64,000 nucleotides of DNA from Gamsiella multidivaricata (GCF_025024155.1 NW_026251752.1:248001-312000); one strand, 5' to 3'. Shown: positions 27,409-44,828, numbered from the stretch's first letter. Notes: generated by a model from the sequence alone, not told the origin. Numbers and translations: made by a program.

Positions 27409-29463
27409 CTACTTCTTCTGTTGCACCTTCAAGAATCCGCCGCTTCCAAAGTACTTCTCATTTGCCGCCTTGACCTTCGCCGCCATCGCCGTCGGATCCA
27501 CCAACTCAATACCCTGCACCGGCGTAAACGCAATCGACGACGCAGTTCCCGCGGTCGCCAACCCATTGCTGTTACTATTAGCTCCATATTGTGCCAAACG
27601 TGCCGCGTTCCTGTTCGAGATCTTACCCCGGTTCCTGTTATTTTGCTGTGCTGCTCGGATTCGTCCTGCTCCCGCTCCAGAATGGTTTTGACCCAACATA
27701 CCCAGTCCCTCCGTCGTTCCATATCCCATCACTTCCTCTTCCTGCACTCCAAATTCAACCCGGTTCTTCAGTTTCTGCATCTCTGAGACCGCATACAGTT
27801 CCTTCTCCTTTCTTGCCCTCCGTCCTCCACGCTTCTTCTTTGGTGCCTCCAGAGGTGCAGGCAGGGCCTTGATGTTCTTCTGCGGTGGGGGTTCCAGCAG
27901 TTTCTCGATCTTCTTCTCGATTTCCTCTCTGATTTTGCGGCCCCAGGATCCGTCTGGGTATGAGTGCATGCGATCGATTCGGGCCGCGAGCGAGAGTTTT
28001 GCAGAGATCTGTCGTTGGACCTTGCCACGGATCTCTGAGGGTTGAGACTGGACAAAAGGTGACCGGAAAATGTATCCCACATGCTTGACCTGCGATGCTG
28101 CAGAGAGCGCACTGTTCAGGTTCTTGTCCTTGCCGAGGACCATGATGTTGCAGGCGGGTAGTTTACTGAGCGCGGTTAATCCTCCAGCCTGACCCATCAT
28201 CTTGGCCGCCGTTGCTGTTCCAATGATCGCTGATAGATTCGGCGCAATAAACGTCAACCTCGACTCAACATATTCCGTGATCTAGTGACATACAAGGAAT
28301 GTTTAAACCACCTATTAGTATCATGATGAAAAAAATAAAATAAAAAAAGTACAGCAACGATACCTCGCAATAATAATAATAATAATAAAAAGCTGGGATG
28401 TGCAAATGAACTTACAGTTTGCTTGGCCTTCTCAAGTTCGAGTGCGAGGTCGCATGCCTCCTCACAGGCCTTCCACTCGCTGTCCGTCAACTGTCGACCC
28501 TCAGTTGTTGTTCCTGTGACGACGACGACCATGACCGTGGCAGAGGGCAGAATGTCGTGCAGATCAACCTTGACAATATCCTCTTGATTGGCAATCCGCT
28601 TGACCGTCCGTGCATAGTCCATAGGGTTCGCCACCAGCGTCTCCAGCTCCGGGAATTTGGGTTCGTAATGGTCTCGAATGAACTAGATCAAAAGCAAAAA
28701 AAAAAAAAAAAAAAAAAAAAAACATATATCCTCATGTTAACAAATGTTGCCTTAGGAGCACTATCATTGAGAAAAATAATAATATATATACAAGAAAACA
28801 AAGGGTGCAGGCGTTCTAAATGCTCACCTTATGGACGACAAGGATCTCGTTATCGATGGCGACGGTGATGGCGTTTGCTTTGACGATAAGCTGGTATTCT
28901 GGGTCATCCTCGACCATGCCCGACACATCTGATCCTTTTGCCTCTGCGGTTGATTGAAAATGCGCAATGTCCTATGCCATCATGAAAAAACAAGATCAAT
29001 AACAGAGTTAATAAATCATAAAAGTAGACATAGACGATGCCAAACCCTCCCCTCCCCCTCCCTCCTCAGCCATGCCAAAAGCAACAACAACAACAACAGC
29101 CAACAAAGTGAAATTGCATACCTTCAAGATCCCTTTCATTTCTGCAGAGTCCATCAATTTGGCTGTATCCCTCGCGTTCCTGGCATTCTGGACTTCACGC
29201 ATCATGGCTTCCAATGAATTGTCCGCCTCAGAGTCCTCCATATCCACATCATCAAAGTCATCCTCATCGATTTCTTCCGCATTGTCATCCAGGTCCTCGT
29301 CCTTGATGGACTCGCCATCGTTCATGTCGTGATCCTCTCCTTTCCGTTTCCTTGATGCAGAAACTGCTGGTTGTTGTGGTACTGCGAACTCTGGCTGTGT
29401 CGTCATGATGTCCTCGGCCTCCTCTTCGCCGAGATCCGCGAGAAACTCATCTGCTAAAGACAT
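27409..29463 (-). CDS. PRP31: U4/U6 snRNP protein Prp31
   Basis: Four exons, in transcription order 29463-29122, 28971-28828, 28682-28416 and 28281-27409, give 541 aa. The start MSLADEFLADLGEEE is typical. After an acidic stretch, the Nop domain follows: PELETLVANPMDYARTVKRI, then AIIGTATAAKMMGQAGGLTA, and CNIMVLGKDK. The C-terminal Prp31 domain has SPFVQSQPSEIRGKVQRQIS and RIDRMHSYPDGSWGRKIREE. Prp31 bridges U4 snRNA and the 15.5K protein and is needed for tri-snRNP assembly in splicing. A basic patch PKKKRGGRRARKEKE is a likely nuclear localisation signal. Length fits the family (about 500 aa). Confidence 0.95.
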
Positions 29464-29749
29464 GATTTGTTGGTTCTTTGATGGGGTAGGTGGGTAACGG
29501 ATGCTTTTTTTTTTTGGTGGTGGTGTGGAGGGGAAGGGAGATAAACAGCGCTTGAACCATTTTTCTAGGTGGTTGTGATCAGGTGATTTTAACATATCGA
29601 TCTCTCTTTTTTTTTTTTTCTAAAGCTGCGCCCACGGGGATTTGATTAAGAGTAATCAAATGCTTTATTCAAAGGAACACAGTATAAAGCAGAAAAATGA
29701 ATGCAAACTGCGGCAGGTGAAAGGTATTCTATCAGTCAAGATAATCCCA

Positions 29750-31311
29750 TCACAGTTTACGGTCGTTCACAGATGGCGGGGTTGATGCTCGGCTGGCGGC
29801 CTCCGCAGGTGTGATCAGGAACGAGGACGATGATGAAGACACTGTCGAGGTCACATCGGCCTCCTGCGCACCCTCGCCATCATCATCAACTGATAAACCA
29901 ACCATGCCTTGTTCAGGTATCTCTTCCCAAGAATCGTCCGACAGCACCCCCTTGTCGTCTTTCTCTTCCTCTTCTGCTGCTGCTGCTTCTTCGCTCTGCT
30001 CATCCTCTTGCGCTAGTGCACGGTTGTTAATCCTCTCAAGACCATCCTCATCCACCTCGATCACTGGGGCGGTCGCACGAGCCGCAGCCGCAGTAAACTC
30101 TCCAGATCCTGAGTTCTCGTCTTCCGTGGCATCGTCCAGACTTAACATCTCTGGTGTGATCCTCAATGGATCCTCTGCCATCCCATGGATTCCATTCTGA
30201 GGACACTTCTCCATCATCCTCTCCAGGTCCTTTTTCCGCCACTCCTCCGAAGTAAGGCCCTTCTTCATCTTTGCCTGACCAGCCTTGAAATCTTCACGTG
30301 GGTCCAATTTCCAGATAAGGGGCTGCTCCGATTTGCGCAAGTGTGTCTGAAGCGTGTATCCATCCTCATCAGCGTCGCGATCGTCCAATGCGGCTGCGGC
30401 GGCTGTGTAGGTGTCGTTGAGAACATCGGTTGAATGGCTGGATCGGTAGGCAGCATCGCGGGTATTTTCTCCCTCCTGCATCTGTTTCGCCTGTAAAAAG
30501 TCTTGAATCTCATCATATCTCCTGAGGGCCGTCTGGATCTGTTCATTGCATGAAATGAAGGCCGCTATGATTGTTTCCAACAACAACAGAAAAGAGAAAA
30601 AAAAGAAAAAAAAGAAAAGAAAGGCTGTTAGAGATCATTTGGTTGTCTGTAAAATGAATCAGAATATCTACATGAATAATAAATACATCCTCATCGTCGT
30701 CTTACCTATTTGCGCCTCCTCATCTGTAGTCTTTGGCTGAGGACGTAAGCTCGAGCTCTCAAAGGCCTGGTATGGGGACAAACTATCACCCGAGTCTTGC
30801 CAAATGCGTTCAGAGAGATAATCGGACATTTCTTGGCACTCTCGACGAAGAGTCTAAATAAGGCGTAGAAGTGATGTTACAAAATGCGTGTCCAAATTAT
30901 TCCATGGCCAGAAAGAAAAAAAAAAAAAAGTGTGCGAATTGACTTTTATAAATGGTTACAGCGCTTTGTTGTTACCTGAATGATGTCGTTCTGCTCGAGC
31001 GATTGCAAGGTCTCATGCTCCTCGCGCAATGCAACGGCCATTTCAAAAAGGAGGCTGGCGCTGCTCTGCGCCTTTTCAATCACCTGGTCTGCCGTAAGCT
31101 GTAACGAGAGAAGAGAGAAAAAAAAAAAAAGAAAAAAGAGCGGTTGAGCAGACTGCGCCAGGCCTTGGTGTTATCGAAGACACTTTCGATTTGATGAATA
31201 ATAGAGTACCTCTTCATTCTGGATAGCTTCTTCCGTGTAGAGCCGTGAGGCCGGTGTGGTGTTTGGGATGCCGTGAAAGAGATTGGACCAGGCGCCTGTT
31301 GTCGAAGTCAT
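29750..31311 (-). CDS. GAT-domain protein (TOM1/LSB5-like, no VHS domain)
   Basis: Four exons, in transcription order 31311-31210, 31098-30976, 30853-30706 and 30564-29750, give 395 aa. The N-terminal 150 residues look like a GAT three-helix bundle: LTADQVIEKAQSSASLLFEM, then TLRRECQEMSDYLSERI and CNEQIQTALRRYDEIQDFLQ. GAT domains bind ubiquitin and Arf-type partners in endosomal sorting (GGA, TOM1, yeast Lsb5). The usual VHS domain in front is missing; only 34 residues precede the bundle. The C-terminal half is acidic and disordered, ending in a Ser-rich stretch. GAT recognition rests on helix pattern and is moderately sure; the relation to Lsb5 is inference. Confidence 0.6.
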
Positions 31312-31733
31312 TTTCGGACAGAATACTTGCTTGTCTAATGTATATGTGCGTGTGGGGGTGTCGATTATTGATCGGTTACTGTGTCGATCGGCAGGACGGA
31401 AGCTTGTTGGTGTTGGCAATGGTGGTAGAGGTAAGTGCGGTGATAGGAAGGAAGAGAGGAAGAGACGTGGGGTTAAGAGAAGGGCGTCCGTCCATTTATG
31501 CGAAACCCTCCTCGCTGCGGCTACCGCCCAAAAGCCGTCCCCCGCAGCAAGAAGCGCATTCAGGCACAATCTTCGCATGCGGCCCAGGCTGCTTATGCAC
31601 GCCATAGACTACAACATAGCGCCGGTTCAGTAGGTTGCATAGCGTAGAAAGTATTAAAGAAGTAGCGATAGAAAAGTATGGTACATTTTGTAGTGGCAGT
31701 AAATAGAATGGTCAAGCATGGGTACTCAAGGGC
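31312..31733. promoter_or_regulatory. Promoter region of the GAT gene and 3' end of KAT6-like gene
   Basis: The 422-bp gap separates two minus-strand genes. Nothing beyond short uninformative frames is seen. Confidence 0.35.
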
Positions 31734-36690
<4,957 letters not shown>

Positions 36691-37089
36691 TCGATCCTGT
36701 GGATAACTGTCGCGTTTGAATGACGATGGAGGGAGGAACCCTGTGTCCAAGAAGGTTTGAGAGTTGATTCGTTGTTGGTGATGAGTAAGAGATGGCAGGA
36801 AGCGCGGCACCCTTTCACCTCGCCATCAAGCGCCAGCTTTTCGAGAACCCAATAGATGGACGTTACACGTGACTGGATATGTTTCTCAAGTCACGGGGCA
36901 CAAATGCGTCCACCAGATGAAAGTGGAGGAACGAGATATAGACTTCGCCCAACGTTGCCGACTGTTTTGCAGAATCATGTAACCACGAAAAATAAAAAAG
37001 GGTGTTTATTGAAGAATTGAGCATTGCCGAGGATTAAGAGAAGCACACTGATACGTCTGAACCCTCATAATCAATCCACGCGCTTCTCT
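36691..37089. promoter_or_regulatory. KAT6-like promoter region
   Basis: The 399-bp gap lies between two minus-strand genes and carries the KAT6-like promoter and the 3' end of the S1/P1 nuclease gene. I see no other feature. Confidence 0.35.
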
Positions 37090-38465
37090 TTATCCTTGTT
37101 TGACAAAGCGTGTATTGGAACCCGAACACTTGATATCCTCGCTTCCTTGTCGCATTCGAATCCTACCGATCGTATACTGCTCGCGAAGTGATAGGGGTGT
37201 GGAGGGATCATAGATCTCGTTGAGAATTGCTGCCATTCGGATCCCGCTCATTGCGATAAACCTTTGCACCATGAATCCGTTTTTCTCTCCTGTAGCAGCC
37301 TCAAAGTAATCGGTAGAGTAATCCCGAAGAGGGTCATAGTCCTTCCAAATGAACGAGCAGTCGACCTTGTTCATGTCCTTTGCCCACTCCATCGGACATA
37401 GCGACGTGAGCAGGTCCGTGCTGCCAGACCATGGGTTGTCTTCAGTGTTTTTTGTGGGGTCGCAGTACGTCCAGTTTGCAGCCTCTGGCTGCCAAACAGT
37501 CTGTGTCATATCGATGAGGTCGTCCAAATATGCCTTCGGGTCGTTGTCGTATCTGTCCTTGATATCCTTCTGTTGATCGATCGCCGGTGTAATACGAAAA
37601 GAAATGTGTATCGTCAGAATCAGCAGGGTATCCATCTGCAAAGGTGCATTTTCATTTGCAATAATCGCACCACGCTCTCATAGTCACTTACCAGAATTAA
37701 CTGTCCGTCCCAGATCCTGTGAAGGTTGCTCTTGGCTCGCCTCCACTTGGTCGGTGCATCATTTCCTCCACGCTGTTTGCCAGAGGCATGCAATGGCTGA
37801 TGGACATCGCCCATAAAGTGGACAAAGAATCGCAATGCGTCCTCGCGGCTCGCCTTCTCTTCTGGTGTGATGGGCTCGATGACCTTGTATTGCTGAAGCT
37901 GCGATGTCATGTTGAACAGGCCATTGACAAGGTCCCGGCCCTCATAAACGTACTCAAACTTGCAGATTTCGGGTGGGTTGTCTCCTGGAGTATTCACATA
38001 GTGAAACACAGATGCCCATCTATACAAAGAATTCTCTGGGTTAGCAGGAGGCTCACGAAAAAAAGGACACCATGCTGAATTCATGCGTACCAACGCTCTT
38101 TGATCTCTTGGATTGGACGTTTTCAAGAAAACCTTACCTATACCTGGCCTGGCCTTTGATTGTGTCTGCCCATGGCGCGGCCTTGGAGAGGAGACCATCA
38201 TAGTATGGGGACAAGATCTCTTTGACCTGTCTGGCGGTCTCGGGAGTCAGGAAGCGCTGTGCAACTTGGCCAGTCAATGTATGCCCTGTAAGACAGCAAT
38301 AGCAAGCCAGTTAGTACTTGTGTAGTGGGATCGATTGCGTGAGGGGCGAGGGGACAAATGGTGCGAAAAAGGCAAGGCGTTACCGAGAATGCCATATGCT
38401 CCCACGCTGTTGACTCCCAACAGCGATAAGGACGCTACAAGCGCAAGAGAGGCCGAGAAGCGCAT
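37090..38465 (-). CDS. Secreted S1/P1-type zinc nuclease
   Basis: Four exons: 38465-38384, 38285-38138, 38019-37692, and a last one ending at 37090. The last exon starts at 37569 (345 aa in total) or 37635 (367 aa); 37569 joins DGQLIL to KDIKDRYDNDPKAYL, which looks more like the family. A signal peptide (MRFSASLALVASLSLLGVNS) precedes the mature start near YGILGHTLTG. Zinc ligands expected in P1 nuclease are present: His of GHTL, Asp of PWADTIKG, His of FHYVNTP, HFMGDVHQPLH and NLHRIWD. Such enzymes cleave single-stranded DNA and RNA outside the cell and release phosphate. The mature N-terminal residue appears to be Tyr instead of the usual Trp. Confidence 0.88.
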
Positions 38466-39155
38466 GATATGCAGGATCAAGTGCGAATGAATAGAAGGTT
38501 GAGAGTGAGCAGTGAAGCAATGAGCAGTGAGGAGCGAGGGAGGAGGAGGGAGGAAGGAGGAGGGAAGAGCAAGAAATGAAGCGTGAATTGCGCGAGTGTT
38601 GAATGAAGAGAGATGAGGAGAATGGAAGAGGAAAGAAAGGGGGGCGGGAGAATCCATTTGTTCCGCGTAAAAAAAGGTCACTCCAATACGGACCACATGT
38701 ACGTCCCTCTTCCGCTTCTTCCACAGCCGCTCCATTGCAGCAGCTCTGTTGCTCTGTTGCTGCTGAAGCCTAAGCGCAATAAGGGTACATTCGTGGCCTG
38801 CACTTGGGGGACTCCGGCCAGACCAACCACCAACCGGATGCTGCATCCCTCTCGACTGCCAGCCCGCGCTCCCCAGCCCGCCTCGAATCACGAGTGCGCC
38901 ATCTGTCACGTTGCACTGTTGCAGTCGGCTCTGCGTGGTTGAGCCAAGAATGGCATGACACAAACTACGAACGCGCGTTCCTGTCTGTGACCGCAGCCCT
39001 ATGCAGGCGGGGCGCCTTTGCCACTACCAAAGTAATCTACCCCAGCTTCTGTAGCTCAGGACAAGGATGTGTGCGCTGAACATCGGATCCGTACACGCAT
39101 GTCTTTATGGCCTTTTTTATTATTATTATTATTATATTTGGTTCGAACCCTCCCC
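38466..39155. promoter_or_regulatory. S1/P1 nuclease promoter and NME6 3' region
   Basis: The 690-bp gap between two minus-strand genes is GA/TC-rich near the nuclease start and carries an ATT repeat near 39117-39135. No gene is seen; a GGTTCGAACC match at about 39140 has no other tRNA feature. Confidence 0.4.
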
Positions 39156-39964
39156 TTATGGTCCTGGTGATTGGGCTTTCCTTTGCTCTTCCTCCCATTT
39201 TTCGATACTGAATTCGGGAAAGAAGAACCCGATCTCCTTCTTGGCCGACTCGACCGCATCTGAATCATGCAGGGGTATAGGACGCAATACAAGATTAGTC
39301 AAGGTACGTGCCATTGTAAGTTTCAAAAAGATGCATTTACAAACTGAAGGCCCTGATTTACCTGAGCCATGAAAAGAATTCCTCGTGTCCGTCATTCCAT
39401 ACAAAGAACGCAGGGTATCTGGAGCAACAATACGAGCACTTCAGAGAATAAACGCATTCAAGAGGATCAGTGATTCGATCTGTATCAGTATCACTTACAC
39501 AAAGCGATGTCAACACGATAAGATTAAAGGTTCAACTACCGAGGAGGGTGTGTGGGGCCGATGAGGGCTCGCCAGTCCGGGATGGCATCGGCTTTTTCGA
39601 GAACCAAGGCATGAAAGTGTCCACTACAGATCGATGGCAAAGATAAGATGAGTCCCTGAGCCATTTTCTTGATGGTTCGCACTTGTAGCAGTAGCAGCAG
39701 CAGCAACAGCATGAATCACTTAATCGAGGTCGCTAAACCATACCTTGTCATGTAGCCACATAGCCGCTCGAAGAAGAACTTGCCGCGGTGCTCACCATAG
39801 AAGGCCTCGGCATCGCTCTTTGACCAAAGTAGCTGTTTATGGGCAACAATGTTGAAGTCGTTCTGCTGAATGTGAGCAAGGACCTTCTTAACCTTGATGC
39901 TGTTTGCAGTCAAGTCTGGCTTAAGCAATGCCAATGTGAGCTGTGTCAATGGTCGAGAAGGCAT
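39156..39964 (-). CDS. NME6: Nucleoside diphosphate kinase, NME6 type
   Basis: Four exons, in transcription order 39964-39744, 39623-39540, 39438-39362 and 39259-39156, give 161 aa. The start LTQLTLALLKPDLTANSIKV and FYGEHRGKFFFERLCGYM are NDP-kinase core. The active-site loop is MTDTRNSFHGSD, with the phosphorylated His at about residue 125. The insertion between GPTHPPRARIVAPDTLRSLY and the C-terminal FFFPEFSIEKW matches NME6 rather than group I NDPKs. NDP kinases transfer phosphate among nucleotides; NME6 proteins are largely mitochondrial in animals. The exon 3 start at 39438 was chosen because it alone keeps the conserved loop in frame. No clear targeting peptide is seen. Confidence 0.88.
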
Positions 39965-40144
39965 GGAGATTGGTTCAATGAGAGGCGTTGCTGATCTATG
40001 GGGGGGCGAGATCTAGTCAGTTGTGCCTGGCCACTTTACTGAATTTGGAAAAAAGTTAAAAGTTGTTGCCAACAAAACAGAGTGCGGCCTTGAACAGCTT
40101 GCCCTACATCCCTCGTCTCATGCAGACGCTGCCACCTCAGGAAC
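39965..40144. promoter_or_regulatory. Short bidirectional promoter, NME6 and FIRRM-like gene
   Basis: Only 180 bp separate the two divergent start codons, so both promoters must overlap. No motif stands out by eye. Confidence 0.5.
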
Positions 40145-43100
40145 ATGACAACGGAGCAATGGAACGGCAGCAGCGGAGCAGCACCGCGCACTGTCATATC
40201 GCCGGTACTGTCTGAGCTTTTGACCCTCATCGCCGCAGAATCTCATTCCTTGCGCCCAACCGCAACAGACAGTTTGGCGGCGTTTAGGAAAAAAGGGCAA
40301 CAGGCACTCACTATCGAAGACCTTACCATCGCCTTTCGGGAATGCTTCCTAAGTAAGCAGCATTCTGAATTCCTGTCAATCATGGCCTCTTCCAGATATT
40401 GACCTGACGCATTATTGCTATCGTAGATTTCTATCCTTCGACACTTTCTAGAAAGATATTTATCACTGACTGGCTATCCGACCTCTTGGACTCCTCCAAC
40501 CATGCGGAGGCGCCCACCGCCGTTATCCTAGGGCTATCAAATGTACGCAATCGCTTTCGACATATGTCTAATTGGTTGTGGCACTCCAGGATCTAACCTT
40601 GACCTTCCTAGGTCTTTGTTCAACTCAATCTGACTCGAGAGGAGACAGAGGAGTGGATGCCGGTATGAACGACGATATCTTGACTGTGTTTTGAGTTGTA
40701 AGAGTAGACGAGATGGCACTCATTCTCACCTCTTTTTTGATTCCCTTCTAGTTGCTTGTCAATCTCTGCAAGCTGACAAACTCATGTCTGAAAGCCATCC
40801 GTAAACTGCCCGACCCTGCCTTGGCCTCTTTTCTCGAACACAAGGCTTGCATGGTTCTCGCCTCCGTAATCCTCGGCTCAGGGACGCGCGTACTTCTAGT
40901 AGGTTCTTTATACATAAAAGGAGCGAGCAATCGAATTTATGCCACATATATTAACATATACCCTTTGACCAGCATGTAGATAGAAGTCCTAAACGAGAGC
41001 GATCACAGGGATACGTTGCATGGAACAAAAAAGTGCTAGATCTCACGAAGAACTTTCAGGAGTTCATCGGGGAACAAGTTCAACAGAATCCGAACCTCAA
41101 AGCACATGCGGGCGACGTGACTATTGGGCGTAAGTGAGCGGAGCAAATTCTTCACGTCTCTAGCGCAGGCGGCTGATCTATGATATGCTGAGCCTCACCT
41201 TTGATCGCAGTCTGTAATATACTTCCTAGTTACGCGGAGAAAGCAGGGTCAGATTATGCCTATTTGAACATGGCATTTAGATTTATTGTCATGCTCGTAC
41301 CCAACTGTGAGGAGAACAGGGCCCGGCGCTTAGATGTAAGCTGTCTCAAAGATAGGACAGCTTTATTTCGGGAGATGAGCTCCAATCGACTAAGTACTGC
41401 CCTTTCAATTGCCTTATAGACGCAGAGCATCATTCGATTATTGCTCGATGGTATCCTCGGCGCATTTGGAGATATCCTCAGGACTTATGAACAAAGTTCT
41501 CAAGTGGCGGAGACTTACTTCGCAAGGCGCTCGACCTTGGCCAAGTTTTATATCGCTCATCTCCGTGCGCTCGTCGACCCTCTATTCAAGGGCATATATG
41601 GTTCAAGAGAAGATGCTGCGACTTGTCGGGAGCTAATCAGGTTTTTTCTCTTTTTCACGAGGAGGTAAGACCCTACTGCCTCAATCGACATTGATCTTCT
41701 TTATGAATTCTACTTCTCAGGATCAAAGCTGAATCGGTGGCTAAAATGCTCCCCTATTGCTCTTGAATCGTAGCCGCTTCATTTCGAGCGAGTCGATAAG
41801 GAGGAACCATCCCGAGATTCAGTCAGAGATAGTGAAATTCGTCGGCCATGTCGAAGAAATTGTCGTTTCTGCGATGATTGAATCCAAGAAGGTCACGGAT
41901 GATGAAAAACGGGCACTTATCCACGAGTTTGCAATGGCAACAGGACCTCGCGCTGCTTTCGACTGTGCTGAACCACTGTCTGATTATGAATGGGATGTGG
42001 GTCGGTTAAAGTTTTTGCTCAAGACGATATCGATGTTCGACGAGATGACCGCTTCGCTTCAGCTGCAGCTGTATCCTCCGCATGAAGGCATTACCAGCGC
42101 CTCTCTGCTTAACCGAATCGTGGACTGCGTGAACACTGTCCACTTGAGCGACTTTGTACCGGGAGGCACAGATGGTGCTGTACAGGAAAATAGCGATCTT
42201 TACTTTCGAATCCTTTCTGAGCTGTGCACCTTCGCGTTCCTCATTCAACCAAAGCAGTTTGCGCGATTGCAAGTTGATATGGTCGGACTCCTCTTAGGCC
42301 GGTCGGAATTGTGGTCTTTGGTCGCCTCAGATTGGTGGATCTGTATCGCCCAGAAACTCGGTCAGGCATTTACCCTCAATCAAATCCTAGTGCTTTTGGA
42401 TCTGGTATGTGGTCATTTTTCTTCAATCTGAAGATAGGGCTGTCAATATTATTTTCGCTCTTTAATAACCTTTTTTTTACACTCCATAGCTTGCGTCCTT
42501 GCCAGTAGGGAGAACCTGTCAGAAGATTGGAGACCTCATCGGTTCCCTGATCCCGCTTCTCAATGACCAAGCTCAGGTACGGAGCGATTCTTTAGTCGTG
42601 GCACTTTGTCTTATTAAATCTTTATTTTTTTTTAAATATAGGTTTCTAACTGTTGCTCTTCTCAATATCGTAGCTGAGTGTAACGCAAGCCTTAATGGCC
42701 TTACTTGATCAAAAGCCGCACCAAAGCGTACATACAGTTCTGTCCTGTTTCCCATACTCAAGTCTTGGCCAAACGGTATGTTGAGAGGTTGTCGTCCTTG
42801 CGCTGCTGGTAATATGCATTTCATCCTTATCGCGATCCCTCGTGTACACTTTATAGAATATGGATCTACTAGTCAGCAAGTGCACAGATGGATGGAGGAA
42901 CGCCTGTGATTTTTTGAGCAACGAGCGTTTAGTGCTCGACGCGTTCTATACAATGGTACGACGACTACATCAGTACACTATTGCATGCTATATTATTTAA
43001 ATCAATAGTGGCTAAACTCCGCATTTCTTATGCCATTAGCATCAATACGTCGCATGCTTGGCCTCGATATTCAGCAAGAAGGAACAGCATCGGACTCTGT

Positions 43101-44213
43101 CGGATGAGACAAGGCTCGATCTCGTTGGTTGGGGTGCAGAGATCATTGGAGGTGTCCATGAACTTCTGGTACTCGTACATGGTGATAGAAAGGCCCTGTT
43201 CAAGGTACGCGTATCCACCAAATGCGTGGTCTTTTTTCGACATCGCGGACCAAACGTTCTGAAAGCTACTTTTTTATGCTCTAGATATCTCGGACGATTG
43301 AAGACATCATCGCGTTCCTTCAGTCCATGCAACCACTCCAGAGTGCTGAGATGATCCAAGTGAGTTCGGTGGTAAACGAGTTTGTTTATATGCGAAAGAA
43401 TAACGGAATAAACTAACTATAATTGTTCCATATCTTTTTAGGTCCTCAGTACTATTATCTCGTGGGAAAATTTACCCGTTGAGTCGCGACCTTTGTCGAG
43501 AGTATCGATTGCCAGGTTCTTGGAATCATGTGCTTGCGTAGACATTCAGAATGGTAGCCATATGGTATGTAAAAGTTTGAACGTCGTCTGGAACGGAAAA
43601 ATCGTGAGAACTGTTTAATTGAGTGAGCGTATTCATGTTGATTTAATAGGAGAAAGCTAAAGGACATTTTCAGACCCTCTACAGCATCCTGCTGAGCGAT
43701 ACTGAGTGGAGTATTATGCATGCAGGTTTGATGAGTCTGGTATGTTGCATACTCAAAGCAACCATTCTTTGCCGATTCAACAATTTCAATGAAAGTGTGT
43801 ACTTAATGTGATGTTGCTTCTATCAACGGTACTAGATCACATTATACAAGGATCCTCGGTACCACCAGGTGGCAGAAGCCTGCATTCCACATCCACTTCT
43901 CGATACGGTGCAGGAATTACTTCGACAAGAAAGTGAGAGCGGTGGCAGGATAATGAGTCGAGAATCGAAATCGTTCTGGGCGAAGCTCGACGTGTACAAA
44001 GAGCTCCTCTTATCTCAGAGCTATACCAGCTGCACATTATCTGATCTGCAGAGGATTTCAGGAATACCTCCCTCGCCATACGCGTGCATAACTGCGCTGT
44101 CGACCATAACACGATACCTGGAAACGATGGACAGCGAAGACCACAAGAGTCAAGAGTTCAGGAGCCGGCTGGCCGGCGAGTTGGACAATGTGCGAAGGAT
44201 GCTTCAGAAGTAA
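40145..44213 (+). CDS. FIRRM: FIRRM/C1orf112-like protein (FIGNL1-interacting recombination regulator)
   Basis: Sixteen exons join in frame to give 931 aa: 40145-40352, 40427-40542, 40612-40662, 40752-40902, 40980-41129, 41211-41335, 41420-41664, 41774-42404, 42490-42576, 42674-42775, 42857-42955, 43040-43204, 43285-43359, 43442-43564, 43650-43739 and 43836-44213. The protein is all-helical, with no catalytic motif. Its middle (FLIQPKQFARLQVDMVGLLL, then SLVASDWWICIAQKLGQAFT) resembles the human C1orf112 stretch around its D-A-W-C-F-L-A-R motif. The C-terminal part (LYSILLSDTEWSIMHAGLMS) and a following F-W segment have the same order. FIRRM partners FIGNL1 to remove RAD51 and limit recombination. 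The match is from memory of the family and moderate; another HEAT-like protein is possible. Confidence 0.55.
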
Positions 44214-44828
44214 AGAGAGTCTGCGATGCTTCAATATTACGGTGTTTGCTAGGATGTTCTAGACCCCGGGTACCATAATAAGTCGGCACCATCGTGCAAA
44301 ATAAACGCCATATTCACTATATTTTCACTTCGGAAACTCGATCATTATAGATCGCCTGGTACTATTGGTACTGTTGGATGAGCAGATCGCAGATTTCGAC
44401 TGGCTGACCTAGCTTTCGAGAGAAGGTTCAATTCGTTGATTAACAAACACTGAATAATACACCGGCACCGTTGTGTAAAAAGACAAATGTGCCCACCATT
44501 TGGTGTGCTCAACTGGAGGAGCTGGACCAACCTGGTTGAGCCCTCGCTCGACTGTCCTTGAATCAACCTTTCGAGCTGCAACTTGCTAGCTTGCTCAACA
44601 TCTCCGGGGTAAAATGAGGCGAGGAAAATTGGTGGCGTGGGAAGTCTCATCCTTTGAAACGGATTTAAGAAGGTAGCATTGGACCACTCAGATCTCAGAC
44701 TCCAAAGAAAACCGGTGCCCTGGCCCAATGCAGCACTCAATCGCATCCTTGGTTCCTCTCGCAATCATGACAAGAGAATTAGATTTATTTTGCTAAAAGT
44801 ACAACCTGAGGCATGCACTGTACCTGCT
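44214..44828. other. Convergent intergenic region, FIRRM-like gene and HIR3
   Basis: The 615-bp gap holds two convergent 3' ends. An open stretch on the minus strand (44345-44764) has no known domain and lies directly beyond the HIR3 stop, so I treat it as noncoding. Confidence 0.4.

Noticed and set aside
39130..39160. GGTTCGAACC resembling a tRNA B box
   Set aside because: No A box, no foldable acceptor stem and no terminator T run at the right distance on either strand.
44345..44764. 139-codon minus-strand frame after the HIR3 stop
   Set aside because: No domain, no splice link and likely 3' untranslated or intergenic sequence of two convergent genes.
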